Of a DNA stretch of 64,000 bases, positions 35,001-46,468 are shown in pieces. A model generated the notes under the pieces. It was not told the origin of the DNA. It was given only the letters and a program-made list of their open reading frames with translations, and searched no databases. The first letter of the stretch is position 1, and every line of letters starts with the position of its first letter. A program made the position numbers and the translations under genes. The stretch comes from Neonectria sp. B-13. Taxonomy: Eukaryota > Ascomycota > Sordariomycetes > Hypocreales > Nectriaceae. The stretch is from assembly GCA_002682825.1 (NCBI GenBank), contig NOKP01000026.1:186001-250000 (forward strand), written 5' to 3'.

Positions 35001-35330
35001 CAGCCGCGATCCGTTTCTGAGTCGGTCCGTGAGGACAGCGAGCCTCCGGCCGCGATTCCCCGACGACCCGGCGTCACCACTATCAATGGTGGCTCGGGTG
35101 GCATCTCGACTCCGACTGTGTCGCCTCCTCCGGGTAGTGCCCCTCACAGCTCGCTGCACTCCCATGATGCTAAGCAGCAGAGTCCCGACATGGGGACGAA
35201 CGGCATGGTTGCCACGCAAGATGGCCAGACCACTAGCCAAGACATGACGGCCCCTGAACTATGCCAGGCTTTTGAGCGACAGCTCCTTGACCTTGATGAT
35301 CTTGCTGCTTTTATGGGTGGCGGTGTTTGA
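32058..35330 (+). CDS. Zn2Cys6 transcription factor with fungal-specific regulatory domain
   Basis: Three exons are inferred: 32058-32371, 33203-33355 and 33722-35330, giving 691 residues. The binuclear zinc cluster is at residues 18-45 (CVRCRKGKTKC...CKNCAKGMHDC), six cysteines in the canonical order. It is followed by a Pro/Ala/His-rich linker. Exon 2 begins LTPELIAECERVVSKTFP. The fungal_trans middle homology region follows (LDAALVYGLLTCAAR, ALCLIIIHEWGSRNAVRAYIYLGQAARMVQMY, SLRRTIWLIYILDCLLT). The C-terminal third is Ser/Pro/Gly-rich and ends in an acidic/hydrophobic segment, a plausible activation region. The introns are 831 and 366 nt, far longer than the others here. It is a nuclear DNA-binding regulator; targets cannot be read from the sequence. 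Confidence 0.9.
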
Positions 35331-38127
35331 GAGATGATGATGATAGGAGGGTAACGGGAGATGTGGCTTTGGGCATGGGCGTCCAAGGGACATCGCAGGA
35401 TTAATGAGGAGTCGGTTGCCGTTTTCTGTTTCTGGTCTTGGTGAAAACACCAAAACGCGAGGGATGACGAAGGGGAGATAATGTCTTTGAGGAGAGGGAT
35501 GTGGTGACGAAGAAGTATGAGGAGAGACGAGGGATGTGATGTGTAGGATTATTTACCACGGGGGATACCCGATATACCCTGGGCTCGGGGCGTTGGGGTG
35601 GGAATGTTTAGTATGGTGCCCAGTGGGGCAACTGGTATTACACGAGCATCAAGACAATCTTTGCTTTCCCTCTTTGCGAGGCTTGTACCATTTGCTTGTA
35701 CTTATGTCATACTCGTTTTGGGTCGTGTTGTCACTTGTAACATGAGTGTATATGATGGTAGTTGAAGAACACGGTTCGTAAGTGGTATGGTCGGCACGGC
35801 CGTGATTGTCAATGCCTGACGGGTCTATTTCCGAAGCAGCTTGGCCACGAGCAATCAGCCATCAGTCATTAGCTCTAAACAGCCAGAACAGTTCGATGTG
35901 GAGACACTGGATATAGCTCTCAGTACATTCTTGAACAATCAGCTTGAAAACTCTCGACCGTGGTTAATTGATGATGTTTGCCGCATGTAGAACCGGACAG
36001 ACGGCGATGAGTGACGGTTACGAAATGGATTGCCGAGGATATAGACCGGATGGAAAAAAAAAAAGAATCACTGATCAAATGACGGATTACAAAGAAAGAG
36101 ATAAAAAGAGATAAAAATGACCGTACGATGCCACAGGGGTAAGGAAAATTGGGGTGCTGGTGAGGCGAATGTGGAGGCTCTCGGGGGTTCGGCGAGGGAG
36201 GCAGGGCTGCGATGGCGGAGGGACGATGCGGGACCACGACCCTGGGACCATCTTTTGTTTTTGGTGGCGTCTACCCCAAGAACGGAGTTTGTTCTGGAAC
36301 GCGGGAGAAGTTCTTCGTTTTTATTTTAAATCTTCTAGAAGCTTGGCGGAAAGGGGGGAGAAGGGCGTTTGCGTTAAGGTGCTGAGGCTGGAAAGGGGGG
36401 GGGGGAGGAACTACGTAGAGACGAATGGCGCCGTTGGGTTCATGTACATACGCAGTGGTGGGAGGGAATGACGGAGCTGGGGAAGTTCCCTTCGTGCGGA
36501 GAATGTTCCTGGGGATTCAAGGTTGTTTGACTAGAGCGTGGTTTGCGGGAATGGTTATTGGAGAGCTTTTCTGATGGGGCATGATGGGGGTCGTGGAGAT
36601 GACGAGGATGCGGATGTGGAGTAGTGGAGGAGGAGGGAGGAGGATGGATGGATGGCTCCCACCCCCAGGCGATTTGGATGACAGGATTCTTGTCTGATGG
36701 CGTAGAAAGGACGCAGAGACGCAGAGACGCAGAGACGCAGAGACGCAAAGACGCAGAGACGCAGAGACGCAGAGACGCAAAGACGCAGAGAGATGAGCAG
36801 CGATTGTTTCTGGTTCATTCGAGTTACTCACACTTGCGAAGTCGCGATGAACCAGCTCTCGTGTCTCTCTGGTCTGGTGATGTGACGTCTCGAGGCTCTC
36901 TGTCCTAACCCTGGGCGGTGATGTAAGTGTCAGTAAAAAGCAAAGGGCCCACACGGAGATGCCGTATTGCCGATATATCCAGCACGGGCCCCGCCTTTCC
37001 ATGCGAGACAGGGATAGTCCCGGCCGATGACCCACCGCAACGCGGAGCTTGGGTGCCGGGAATGGTGGGGATGAAGCTGGCAAGCCTGGAACTTTAGGAC
37101 AGTGACAATGCTGAAAAGGCAAAAAGGATTAGACTAGACGGTTTGAGTGTGTGGAGAGGATGGGGAATGAGACGAGATCTTGTTGGTCTTGCGTGTCTAG
37201 GCTACTCTACTTGGTGAGGGGGACGGACATACATGCATGGGTCGACGAGGAGGGAAGGGAGGAGTTGGAGGAGACGTGAGGAGGCCTCGTAATGTTCAAT
37301 CGTAGAAGTTGACCTTTGGTTCCTTACGAGACGTGGCGATGGGCTGCGAGGCTGACTCACAAAGTGCCTTCTCGTGATTACGGCGTCCTTCACCTTGAAC
37401 GATATTGTCCATCGATGACAGCCGCCAAACGGGAATAGCCACGGCCCCGTTCTGTCCAGCTTACCAAATTTGCCCTTCACCTTTTAGTTACCTCAGCTCG
37501 CAAACCCCCGATGCCATGTGACGACGCATACGGTGGGGATCGGCATTCGACCGGAGTCAGCGTTTCGCGCTGTCCGCCCCCCCTCCCCTGCAGAGCCGTG
37601 TCCAACGAACCGAGATCTGCGATGCCGACTCGGCCGTTGAGCTGCTCAAGAGACGTCTGTGCTTTATGTGCGGCCGCTCGTGATTGCCAGCGGCGAGGGT
37701 TTTCCGTAAGGAAGGACCGTGATTGGTAAAGTTGCGGTTGGGGTTTGGTCGGCTTGGGTTCCGTGTTGGGGTGGTCGCTGGTGGTGATGGGATCGTCGGG
37801 CGTCGTGTAAGTGGGGATGGAAGCAAGCGTGGAGGAGCGAGGATGGGAGGGGGGAAGTATATTACCTGCGGCTCTCCCGCTTGCTGGAATGGTTTGTTTC
37901 CTGTCATCATCCACAGACTTTCCTGTCTTGCATTGAATCAACTCACAGTGCTGGCTCGCTCTGAAGCAATATACATACCGCAGGAGTTCACTCCTGTCTC
38001 GTTTCAGTGACATCACCACCAAGACAACTCCCATACAGCACACACCTCCCACACCCAACCAACACCCGCAAACAAACCCCATAAACCATAGCATCCAGCT
38101 CACAACACACACACACGTGAGCCCGCC
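35331..38127. other. 2.8 kb intergenic region with a tandem repeat
   Basis: It contains the 3' end of the regulator gene, a clean 8-bp tandem array (listed separately) and the promoter and leader of the carboxylate permease gene, which is pyrimidine-rich and ends in CACA repeats just ahead of the ATG. No protein-like frame is seen. The two longer minus-strand frames at 36517-37122 and 37477-38355 owe much of their length to repeat or leader sequence. Confidence 0.5.
36711..36790. repeat. Tandem array of ten 8-bp units (ACGCAGAG)
   Basis: Ten head-to-tail copies of ACGCAGAG span exactly 80 bases. Copies five and nine read ACGCAAAG, so the array shows a second-level pattern of four perfect units plus one variant, then three perfect units plus one variant, then a last perfect unit. 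It lies between genes. The high identity suggests recent expansion, so copy number may differ among strains. Confidence 0.95.
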
Positions 38128-39846
38128 ATGGGTCAGCATGAATACGACATCACGGCGCCGCACGAGGGCATGACGCCGCGCGAGTACATCACCTCGCGCG
38201 TCTCGTCCCTCAAGCCGCCTATGCTGCACGTCGAGAACCCCATCAAGCTGCTGCGCATGCTGAGCGGCCAGCAATGGGCGTTTTTCTTCGTCGCCTTTGC
38301 GGCCTGGGTATGGTTTCCCCCTGTTTCCTTTTTGAGAGATGTTTGTTGCTGACAAGCTTGCAGACGTGGGATTCTTTCGACTTCTTCACCGTATCGTTAA
38401 CCATTACCGATCTGAGCGAGGAGTTTGGCAAGACCAAGACGGACATCACCTGGGGAATCACCCTCGTGCTCATGTTTCGTTCTATCGGCTCCATCTTGTT
38501 CGGTATCGCCAGTGATCGGTACGGACGAAAGTGGCCCTTTGTCATCAACAACCTTCTCTTCATCGCTCTTGAGCTGGTACGTCCCTGTTTCCACCCGCCG
38601 CTAATATTCTCGTTGCTGACTTTTTATGTTCTTCCAGGGAACCGGCTTCTGTCAGACCTACAACCAGTTTCTTGCTTGCCGAGCCCTCTTCGGCGTCGCC
38701 ATGGGCGGTCTCTACGGAAACGCAGCCGCCACAGCCCTCGAGGACTGTCCCGAGGAAGCTCGCGGCCTCATGAGCGGTATACTGCAACAAGGCGTATGTC
38801 TCCAACTTGCCTTTTGTCTTGATCGTTCCGCTAACCTCTTTTGCCAGTACGCCTTCGGATATCTCCTCTGCTCCGCCTTCGCCCGCGGCCTCGTCGACAC
38901 TACGTCGCACACCTGGCGCCCGCTCTTCTGGTTCGGCGCCGGCCCACCCGTCCTCTTTATCATCGCCCGTCTCATGCTCCCCGAGACGGTGGCCTACCGC
39001 GAGCGCCAACAGGTGCGCCAGGAGGCCAGCCATAACGCGGCGACGTCGCACGACGACGTCGGCAAGGTGTTCCTCAAGGAGGGCAAGGTCGCGCTCAAGC
39101 ACCACTGGCTGCTGCTGAGCTACCTCGTGCTGCTCATGGCCGGCTTCAACTTCATGAGCCACGGCAGCCAGGACCTGTACCCAACCATGCTCGAGAACCA
39201 GCTCGGCTTCTCCAAGACACAGATCACCATCACGCAGGTCGTGGCCAACCTCGGCGCCATGCTCGGCGGCACCGTCGTGGGCTACTGCAGCCAGTCGGTC
39301 GGTCGGCGCTTCAGCATCATCTGCTGCTGCATCGTCGGCGGCGCGCTGCTGTACCCGTACACGTTCGTGAAGGACGAGTCCATCATCGCGGCGGCCTTCT
39401 TCCAGCAGTTCTGCGTGCAGGGCGCCTGGGGCGTGATCCCCATCCATCTGATGGAGCTGTCGCCCGGCGCATTCCGCACCTTCGTCGTGGGCACGTCGTA
39501 CCAGCTGGGTAACCTGGTGTCGTCGGCATCGTCGACCATCGAGGCGCGCCTGGGTGAGAAGTTCCCGCTGCCGGCCAACGCCGAGGGCGAGAGCCGCTAC
39601 GACTACGGCAAGGTCATCTGCATCTTCATGGGGTGCGTGTACGCGTACGTCATCGTTCTGACCATCCTGGGGCCCGAGAACCTGCGCGGCAAGTTCGACG
39701 TTGCCCACGACTCGGACGCCCGCGAGGTTGTCGGCGCCGAGGCCTTGGAGCACGCGGCCATGGCGGCGCGGAGACGCGACGAGGAGGAGGCTTCACCGCG
39801 GAACAGCGACGAGGAGAAGCCGCAGGTTGCTCATTTGCGGTCTTAG
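38128..39846 (+). CDS. JEN1: JEN1-like monocarboxylate/proton symporter (major facilitator superfamily)
   Basis: Four exons are inferred: 38128-38307, 38364-38576, 38638-38793 and 38848-39846, all in phase, giving 515 residues. The sugar/acid transporter MFS signature between TM2 and TM3 is present (GIASDRYGRKWPF). The JEN family signature N-x2-S/T-H-x-S/T-Q-D-x3-T appears as NFMSHGSQDLYPT at residues 284-296. About twelve hydrophobic segments can be traced, with cytosolic N- and C-termini (the C-terminus is Arg/Glu-rich, RRRDEEEASPRN). JEN proteins import lactate, pyruvate or dicarboxylates with protons across the plasma membrane and are glucose-repressed in yeasts. Whether this one prefers mono- or dicarboxylates cannot be told. 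The reverse strand also carries a long open frame, which is a shadow. Confidence 0.9.
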
Positions 39847-40707
39847 AGACTTGGGAGAAGAAGGAAGGAGGAAAGGGTAAAGGGAAGATTGATCGGTTGC
39901 TTAAAGGGCGTGTTCATGCATGATTTCGCATGATTCCAAACGAAGGGCGTTTGGAGGGTACCGATATGAGACATGATAGCCAAGATGCTGAGTGTCCAAA
40001 TCATATATGCTCTAGCTTTATCGAGAATAACATCATAAGTTCTAAATTTGGGCATTGAACGTTGAAACCCGAGAAATTGTTTTATACCACGCCCTTAACT
40101 TGACGCTCTTACGGTGCCCAACTCACCACGCCGCTATTCCCGTCTCGTCGTCGATGATTCCTCACTCTTCCCGTACCCCGCAACCCCACCCCCGCAACGT
40201 CTTGGCTCCGTGCGGGGAGATGATGATGTTTGCTACGCTGGAGAGTCTCGCGTCTCCCATTGCGGATCCGCATCGGCCAAGCGATAGACCTGTTGTATGC
40301 TGGATGTCCAATCGCTTCGTAGCGAGAGCTCCAGGATCATCCGAGTCGTGACTCTAGCGTTGAGTCGGGCCCATGACATACACCCTCCGCGTCGGTTTCC
40401 GCATCGCACATGGAGTCCTCGTCTCGAGGCTCTGAAACCGCCTCATTCATTGGCTGTGGCTGCGGATCCAGGTACTTCCGGACCCTCGGAGACCGATTGC
40501 CCGGCGGGCCAGGCCGGCGATCCATACGCACGGCTGTGCGATGCGGATGTGAAGTTTCCGCGGGCTAGATCGTGAGGTTGCGGGTATATATAGATGTCTA
40601 GATGCTGCGCACCTTGATGGACTGTTCATCTCCACCAGGCCTCACTTCGTTATTCAATCCACTTACACGTCTCGCCCATCTTAGCTCGATTAACTCAACT
40701 CGCCAGA
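39847..40707. other. Intergenic region upstream of the GFA-type gene
   Basis: About 860 bases: the 3' region of the permease gene followed by the promoter of the next gene, which includes a TATA-like element at 40585. No protein-like frame is seen. Confidence 0.5.
40585..40592 (+). promoter_or_regulatory. TATA box candidate
   Basis: TATATATA lies about 120 nt upstream of the ATG at 40708. That position suits a TATA box with a short 5' leader. Confidence 0.5.
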
Positions 40708-41296
40708 ATGGTCTTTGCCGGTAGTTGCATGTGTGGAGCGGTTGCGTACAAGAGCACCAGTAAGAGCAATCCCTGCCTTCGGGCTTGGAACATATCACTA
40801 ATTGTCTACAGGCGAGGAGGCATTAGGCGCTCTATGCCACTGTCTTGATTGCCAAAAGGTAGGCTATCCTCCGGGGAACCGATGTTGGCTGGAACTGGCC
40901 TTGACTAACTATGACGTAATATAGTGGACTGGCGGTGCCTTCACCTCCAACGCGGTCGTCGACGAAGACTCGTTCTCCGTTACCAAGGGTCAGTTAGTCC
41001 CTCACGCTAAACCTCTAACAATCAATACTGACAATTCCCAAATAGGCTCGCCCAAGCAGTACGACGTCACTGGTGCCTCGGGCAAGATCAACCATCACTT
41101 CTTCTGCGGCGACTGCGGTTCCAGCATGTTCACCAAGCTTGACATCATGGAGGGCAAGGTCATCATCAAGGCTGGCGGACTGGACGACGGCAAGGCTAGC
41201 CTGGGCAACAAGGTCGATGTGGAATTCTACTGCAGGGACCGGGTTGGATATCTAGGCCCCGTAGAGGGCGCCAAGCAGGAGCCTCTCTTCATCTGA
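40708..41296 (+). CDS. GFA/CENP-V-fold zinc protein (glutathione-dependent formaldehyde-activating-like)
   Basis: Four exons are inferred: 40708-40759, 40812-40858, 40925-40988 and 41046-41296, giving 137 residues. The zinc-ligand pattern of the family is complete: CMCG near the N-terminus (SCMCGAVAY), CHCLDCQK, then FFCGDCGSSMF. The order matches GFA enzymes, which bind one or two zinc ions. Family members include bacterial S-hydroxymethylglutathione synthase-like proteins and many fungal members of unknown substrate. The small single-domain size is normal. It is probably cytosolic and an enzyme for glutathione-linked or other small-molecule adducts. I cannot support the formaldehyde reaction specifically. 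Confidence 0.9.
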
Positions 41297-41929
41297 GACC
41301 TGTTGCAGTAAGGTGGCTAAAACGACGTTGAATTGGTCGCGGCTGTATACACTGAGATCTGTAAATCTCAACAGGTTATAGTTTAAGATAACCGGACCCT
41401 GCTCATCGTAGCATCCTTGATAGGATGGCTATCAATAGCCGCAACGACATGTTCTCATCGGATTCATCAATCTTTTTGTCGCAGTTCTGTTGAATAGTCA
41501 GTCTCACGTCAGCGTAGCCTACCCTGTATCATCTAACACTTGAACATGATCTGGATATCATATCTTACATCCTCCCTTTTTTCCTCGAAATGGATTGTGC
41601 CTTGCATGACGCTTCTTCATTTTCGTCTCAATAAGCACGTCCTGTCACTCATACCCTCGCCATTACATCAGTACGAACAGCTACGGCGAGCTTCCCGAAC
41701 CTCCGCTTTCGGTCACATGCAGCACGCCACCCCGCGTTCATTTGACGTTCCACCGCGCTACGGTGGGCCATTGGATTACTCCGCAACCTGTAAAGATAGA
41801 CGGCGACTTCCGAGAACATTGAAGTCTGGTTCTCACCTCCGTCTTGACACCGTGCTTGCTGAAAGGGCCTTGCGCCGTCGAGACTCAACAGTTCTGTGAA
41901 GAAGGCTGTGCTTAATAGCCATCGAGACC
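41297..41929. other. Intergenic region, no gene seen
   Basis: About 630 bases between two plus-strand genes. A 119-codon frame at 41540-41899 has no domain-like features and overlaps an opposite frame, so I treat it as chance. The rest is presumed terminator and promoter. Confidence 0.5.
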
Positions 41930-43636
41930 ATGACGCTCACGAGCATACCTCCCAAGGCCGAGGCCTCCGAATTCACTCTACCGCCCTACAAGCGAAACGT
42001 CACCACTAGCAAGCCCGAGGCTAAGAAATGGGTTGAAAATGGCCTCGTTTGGTGCTATGGTTTCAACCATGCTGAGGGAGCACGTTGCTTCGAAAAGGCC
42101 ATCGCTATCGATGCAAACTGTCCCTTGGCCTACTGGGGCCTTGCTTTCGCTCTCGGACCCAACTACAACAAGCCGTGGAACCACTTTGACCAGATTGACC
42201 TTAAGAAAACCATCGAACGAGGCTCTGCCGCATTGGTCAAGGCCAAGTCACTCTCCTCGACAGCCGAGCCAGTCGAGCGGGCTCTTATCGAGGCACTCCT
42301 GCACCGATTCCCCAAAGACGGCGGAAGCCATGTCGAGTACAGAGCCTGGAACAAGGCATACGCAGAGGCCATGAAGCCGGTTTATGAGGCGTTCAAGAAC
42401 GACCTCGACGTGGCCGTCCTGTACGCCGACGCGCTCATGAACCTGACGCCTTGGGGACTGTGGGATGTGCGTACCGGTAAACCCGGACCGGGCTCGCGAG
42501 TCTTGGAGACGCAGGATGTCCTGGAACGAGGCATCGCCCAGGAAGGCGGCTCTGAACACATTGGCCTCCAGCACATGTATGTTCATCTCACCGAGATGTC
42601 GACCGAGCCTGAGCGCGGTCTGCCTGCGGCCGAGAACCTCCGCAGGCTGGCGGCCGAGGTGGGCCATCTCGCCCATATGCCCTCGCATCTCGACATCCTG
42701 ATCGGCGACTACCGGCGTGCCATTGCGGCCAACGCGGAAGCTGTGCGCGCCGACGAGAAGTTCGTTTCTCTCCGCGGAGGCGGCGACTTTTACACGATAT
42801 ACCGCATGCATGATTACCACTCGCTTATCTACGCTGCCATGTTTGCAGGCCAGTTCAAGGTATCTTTGGATGCCGTCGACCAGATGGAGGCCGCGCTGCC
42901 CGAAGAGGACCTGCGGATCGAGTCCCCGCCCATGGCCGACTGGCTGGAGACGTTTCGGTCGGTGCGGCCACATGTGCTGATCCGCTTTGGACGCTGGCAG
43001 GACATCATCGATCTTCAGCTACCCGACGACCAGCAGCTGTACTGCGTAACGACAGCGACGATCCACTACGCGAAAGGTGTAGCTTGGGCCGCGACTGGAA
43101 ACGTGCCCGGGGCAGAGAAAGAGCGCGAGCTATTCCTCCAAGCGAAGAGTCGAGTGCCGCAAACGCGGATAGCATACCCTAACAAATGCTCCGTCGTGCT
43201 GGCCGTGGCGGAGGCGATGCTCGACGGCGAGCTGGAGTACCGCCGGGGCAACGTCGAGCTGGCATTCTCGCACCTGCGCAAGTCCATCGAGCTGGACGAT
43301 GCCCTCAACTACGCCGAGCCGTGGGCGTGGATGCAGCCGGCGCGGCACGCCTACGCCGCGCTGCTGATGGAGCAGGGACGCATCGAGGAGGCGGCCGAGG
43401 TCTACCGCACCGACCTGGGTCTGAACGACACGCTGTTCCGGGCGCGGCACCACCCGAACAACGTTTGGGCGCTGCACGGGTACCACGAGTGTGCGGTGAA
43501 GCTAGGGTTGGAGGGCGAGGCGCGGATTGTCAGGCAGCAGCTAAAGACGGCCATGGCCTTTGTGGATGTGCCGATAGAGTCATCGTGCTATTGTAGACGG
43601 GATACAGCTGAGGCTAGTTGTTGTTCTAAGATCTAA
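41930..43636 (+). CDS. Tetratricopeptide-repeat protein of unknown function
   Basis: A single exon encodes 568 residues. Helical repeats are evident: NHAEGARCFEKAIAIDANCPLAYWGLAFALG at residues 45-75 is a clear TPR pair. Further degenerate repeats follow, ending with EYRRGNVELAFSHLRKSIELDDALNYAEPWAW and HAYAALLMEQGRIEEAAEVYRTDLGL near residues 440-510. The middle holds a conserved-looking His-rich segment (HIGLQHMYVHLTEMS, HLAHMPSHLDILIGDYRRAI). The architecture resembles TPR proteins shared between bacteria and fungi, and the absence of introns would fit such a history, but that is only suggestive. The C-terminus carries several cysteines (SSCYCRRDTAEASCC). No catalytic function can be assigned. 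Confidence 0.82.
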   Translation: MTLTSIPPKAEASEFTLPPYKRNVTTSKPEAKKWVENGLVWCYGFNHAEGARCFEKAIAIDANCPLAYWGLAFALGPNYNKPWNHFDQIDLKKTIERGSAALVKAKSLSSTAEPVERALIEALLHRFPKDGGSHVEYRAWNKAYAEAMKPVYEAFKNDLDVAVLYADALMNLTPWGLWDVRTGKPGPGSRVLETQDVLERGIAQEGGSEHIGLQHMYVHLTEMSTEPERGLPAAENLRRLAAEVGHLAHMPSHLDILIGDYRRAIAANAEAVRADEKFVSLRGGGDFYTIYRMHDYHSLIYAAMFAGQFKVSLDAVDQMEAALPEEDLRIESPPMADWLETFRSVRPHVLIRFGRWQDIIDLQLPDDQQLYCVTTATIHYAKGVAWAATGNVPGAEKERELFLQAKSRVPQTRIAYPNKCSVVLAVAEAMLDGELEYRRGNVELAFSHLRKSIELDDALNYAEPWAWMQPARHAYAALLMEQGRIEEAAEVYRTDLGLNDTLFRARHHPNNVWALHGYHECAVKLGLEGEARIVRQQLKTAMAFVDVPIESSCYCRRDTAEASCCSKI

Positions 43637-44152
43637 GAGGGAGGCAACTAGATGTTACACGGTATGGGTTTCATAGAGATGTAGAGGTACAGACCAAACT
43701 CCCATGAGCAGCCGCGGGTTTCCAGGACCTTGGGTTAGATTATGACAGAGCTTAGGACACTGTGCGTTTAACTTGAATTTAACGAAGCTCTGTTGATATT
43801 CAATGGTTACTGAAAACTGAAGTACCTGAGACGTGATTTGGCGATGAACAGGTAGACAAAGTGAGAATGCAGTTGGTGTGGCATTTGCCGAGCGAAGTGT
43901 GTTACGCTAGCGAAAGGGAGAGTAACTAGTACTAGTACCTTACCTTGTCGCACTTGTAGATTTCTTAGAGTCTTTCGAATTAACGGACAGCTGTCTAATT
44001 CATAGACACGGCCTTGATATCTATGTGCTGCGTGTGGCAATGTTTGAATCAAGCAATAGTTGCCATTCCTCGCTAGAAATAATTTCAAATAACCTTTATT
44101 ATCATGTATTGTATACTTGGTATCTTGTAACGCTCATCCTTCGAACACTGTA
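43637..44152. other. Convergent intergenic region
   Basis: About 515 bases between converging stop codons, AT-richer than the flanks. No gene is seen. It should hold both polyadenylation signals. Confidence 0.5.
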
Positions 44153-46018
44153 CTACTGCTTCGTTGGCCTGGCTGATGTCTCCTCGACGACAACATCGTC
44201 CGGATCACTAGGAGGGACAACAAACGCTGTCTGGTTCTTGTTCTTAATGTCCGCCAAGCCATAGATGATAATGCTCATGATACCAACGACCGCCGAGACA
44301 ACTGAGAATACAAGCGCCACAATACCACGTGTCGTGAAGCCATCCGGGATCCAACCGGCTTGCTCGTTCTGCCCCGAGAGGTCAAAGTAGTCTTCCGTAT
44401 TGGCCGCAGCATTTCCCTCAAAGGGAACGCCCGCTGCTTTGCAAACCTCGTAATGCTGCTCGGGAATCTTGGTTCGCTCCTGGATCTGCTTCGGTGCCTC
44501 GACCATGAGCATCGCCAGGCCCGAGGACAGATGCCAGTCGATGTGGCAGTGGAAGATCCACACGCCGGGGTTGTCGGCGACGAACCGCATGACGAAGTAC
44601 CCCTGCGGCGGCACTACGAACGTGTCTCGCCTGGCAGGGTACTTGGGGAAGCTGGTGTGGTTCTTGGGGTCGTATGGGACCGGATCGCCGTCCGCGTACT
44701 CGTAGAATGTCGGGCCGTAGCGTGGTGCCCGGTCAATGACTTGGAATTGGTGGCCGTGAAGATGGAAAGGGTGGGAACCGGTGTCTGCGTTGTTGAGGAC
44801 TACCTGGACAACGTCCATGTGCTGGAGAACGACTGCGTGCGTGAAGTCGCCGTAGATAGAGGCGTTGCCGGCCGCGTCTCCAGACGACAGCACCGTGTAC
44901 AGTGCCGGGACCTTGGGGGCTGTGTAGCTGATGTTGTTCAGGAACGCATAGTTGTATCCAGTCATGAGGTTCTTCATGTACACCGTGACGTCGATTTCCA
45001 AGTCCGGTTCAGGGAGCAATGGCATCTTGTCATAAGGCACAAGATCAAAGTCATCAAATGGGTCCAAGCCCGTACTGTCGGCAACTGTGACAACGCCCTC
45101 CGGGTGTGCTGCCTTTTTGTCGTACTCGAGCCAGTTTGTGTTGTTCAGCTTGAGGTCGCCTGGGATGACATCGAGGAGAGTCGAGTCTGCCACAGTGACT
45201 ATTGGGTAGTTCTTCTCCGTGGAGTTCTTGGTGGTGAGCAGGATAGCGTAGCGTTGTGCAACAGAGATATATAGCATGCTTGCTTCCGTGGGCTCTGTGT
45301 AGACACCATCGATCTCCACAATCTTGAAGGTGTGGTCCTCGATATAGAAGTACTGGCCGACAAATGCCCCGTAGTTGATCAGCCGGATTAGATACGTTGT
45401 GTCTGGTTTCACAGATATACTCGAATTCTGCGTGTCGTTGAGTAGAAACGAGCCCGGGACGGGTTCCGCTCCAGAAGGGTTGTACAACGACATGAATTCG
45501 GCAGAGAGATCTTCAACCAGTTCATGATACCAGTCTGACATGGTAAGCACAAGCTCCTCGTCGAAGTCATCCGAAAAGTAGGCGTCGTCGTCGTGGACGA
45601 TTAATGCCTGCCGGTAGCCATCCGGATAGCAGTAGTCGGTATGACAGTGATACCAGTAAGTGCCGTTCTGGTTGACGGTGAAGTTATAGGTGATGCTTGA
45701 GCCCGGCGACACTGGACACTGCGTGACCATCGAAGGCCCATCCATCTCGTTTGTGCCGTTCTGGAACATGCCGTGGAAATGAATGGAAGCCGACTTGTCG
45801 CCAAGGTCGTTGTGCATCTTCACAACCAGTTGGTCTCCCTTGTCAACTTCAATGACGGGCAGCGGCCACTCCCCGTTGATGCCGACAACCTTTCGCTCCT
45901 GCAGACCATCGGGATTTGCGGTTACCCAGGTGACGTTGAAGTCATACGTGACTGTCTTGGCCTCGCAGCCGCATGCTACGAGGACCAGAAGGAGGAGGAA
46001 ACCAAGTAACCTGGCCAT
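44153..46018 (-). CDS. FET3: Fet3-type multicopper ferroxidase, plasma membrane
   Basis: A single exon encodes 621 residues. A signal peptide (MARLLGFLLLLVLVACGCEA) is followed by three cupredoxin domains. The four copper motifs are present: HFHGMF, WYHCHTDYCYPDG, HPFHLHGHQF and HCHIDWHLSSGLAM, the last with the type-1 Cys-His and Leu axial position typical of Fet3. About a dozen N-glycosylation sequons are visible. A single C-terminal transmembrane helix (GIVALVFSVVSAVVGIMSIIIYGLADI) and a short cytosolic tail complete it. The enzyme oxidises Fe(II) to Fe(III), reducing O2 to water, and hands iron to the Ftr1 permease. It is divergently transcribed from FTR1 with an 866-bp shared promoter that carries two iron-repressor GATA sites, so iron-repressed co-expression is expected. 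Confidence 0.95.
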   Translation of the reverse strand: MARLLGFLLLLVLVACGCEAKTVTYDFNVTWVTANPDGLQERKVVGINGEWPLPVIEVDKGDQLVVKMHNDLGDKSASIHFHGMFQNGTNEMDGPSMVTQCPVSPGSSITYNFTVNQNGTYWYHCHTDYCYPDGYRQALIVHDDDAYFSDDFDEELVLTMSDWYHELVEDLSAEFMSLYNPSGAEPVPGSFLLNDTQNSSISVKPDTTYLIRLINYGAFVGQYFYIEDHTFKIVEIDGVYTEPTEASMLYISVAQRYAILLTTKNSTEKNYPIVTVADSTLLDVIPGDLKLNNTNWLEYDKKAAHPEGVVTVADSTGLDPFDDFDLVPYDKMPLLPEPDLEIDVTVYMKNLMTGYNYAFLNNISYTAPKVPALYTVLSSGDAAGNASIYGDFTHAVVLQHMDVVQVVLNNADTGSHPFHLHGHQFQVIDRAPRYGPTFYEYADGDPVPYDPKNHTSFPKYPARRDTFVVPPQGYFVMRFVADNPGVWIFHCHIDWHLSSGLAMLMVEAPKQIQERTKIPEQHYEVCKAAGVPFEGNAAANTEDYFDLSGQNEQAGWIPDGFTTRGIVALVFSVVSAVVGIMSIIIYGLADIKNKNQTAFVVPPSDPDDVVVEETSARPTKQ

Positions 46019-46468
46019 GTTCCTGCCAACTTTGGGATGGATAACAATAGTGATTCGTGGGGAACAAAAGGACCCCGTGGACCAACCCGTAATAAGGTTG
46101 CTTCGCTCGCTGAATAGATGTGCTGGATGCGAAACAGCTGTTCACCCGAGTCTTTCCGCAAACCCGCCGAATACTGTGAATAAGAGGAGTTGAGAGATGC
46201 TCTGTTCTCACGCCATAAGCACAAACCAGACGAGGGTCATTTCAATTTCTGCAAGTTTGACCCAACACATGCTCATAATTCTAACAACAAACCACGTCAT
46301 TTTCGGTCCCGCGAAAAGCTTTATTCGCTCAGACATCACCAGTTCCAACCAACACTACTTGCTAGCCACCAACTGAATGCCCCCGAGGCGTCGATAGACC
46401 ATCCGAGCAGCCGTGAGCTGATGCATCGGCACCGCCAACTCCGCGAATTTATGGGGAGCGTTATCTAC

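Noticed and set aside
36517..37122. 201-codon minus-strand frame with LRLCVSASLRLCVSA repeats
   Set aside because: The repetitive protein is only the translation of the 8-bp tandem array; no start context or domain supports a gene.
38560..39753. 397-codon open frame on the minus strand
   Set aside because: It lies antisense to the JEN1-like permease, whose sense frame has a full transporter domain and family signature. The antisense frame comes from GC-rich third positions.
42248..42973. 241-codon minus-strand frame
   Set aside because: Antisense to the TPR protein gene; not protein-like.
44360..45274. 304-codon plus-strand frame
   Set aside because: Antisense to the FET3 gene, which has all copper motifs in the sense frame.
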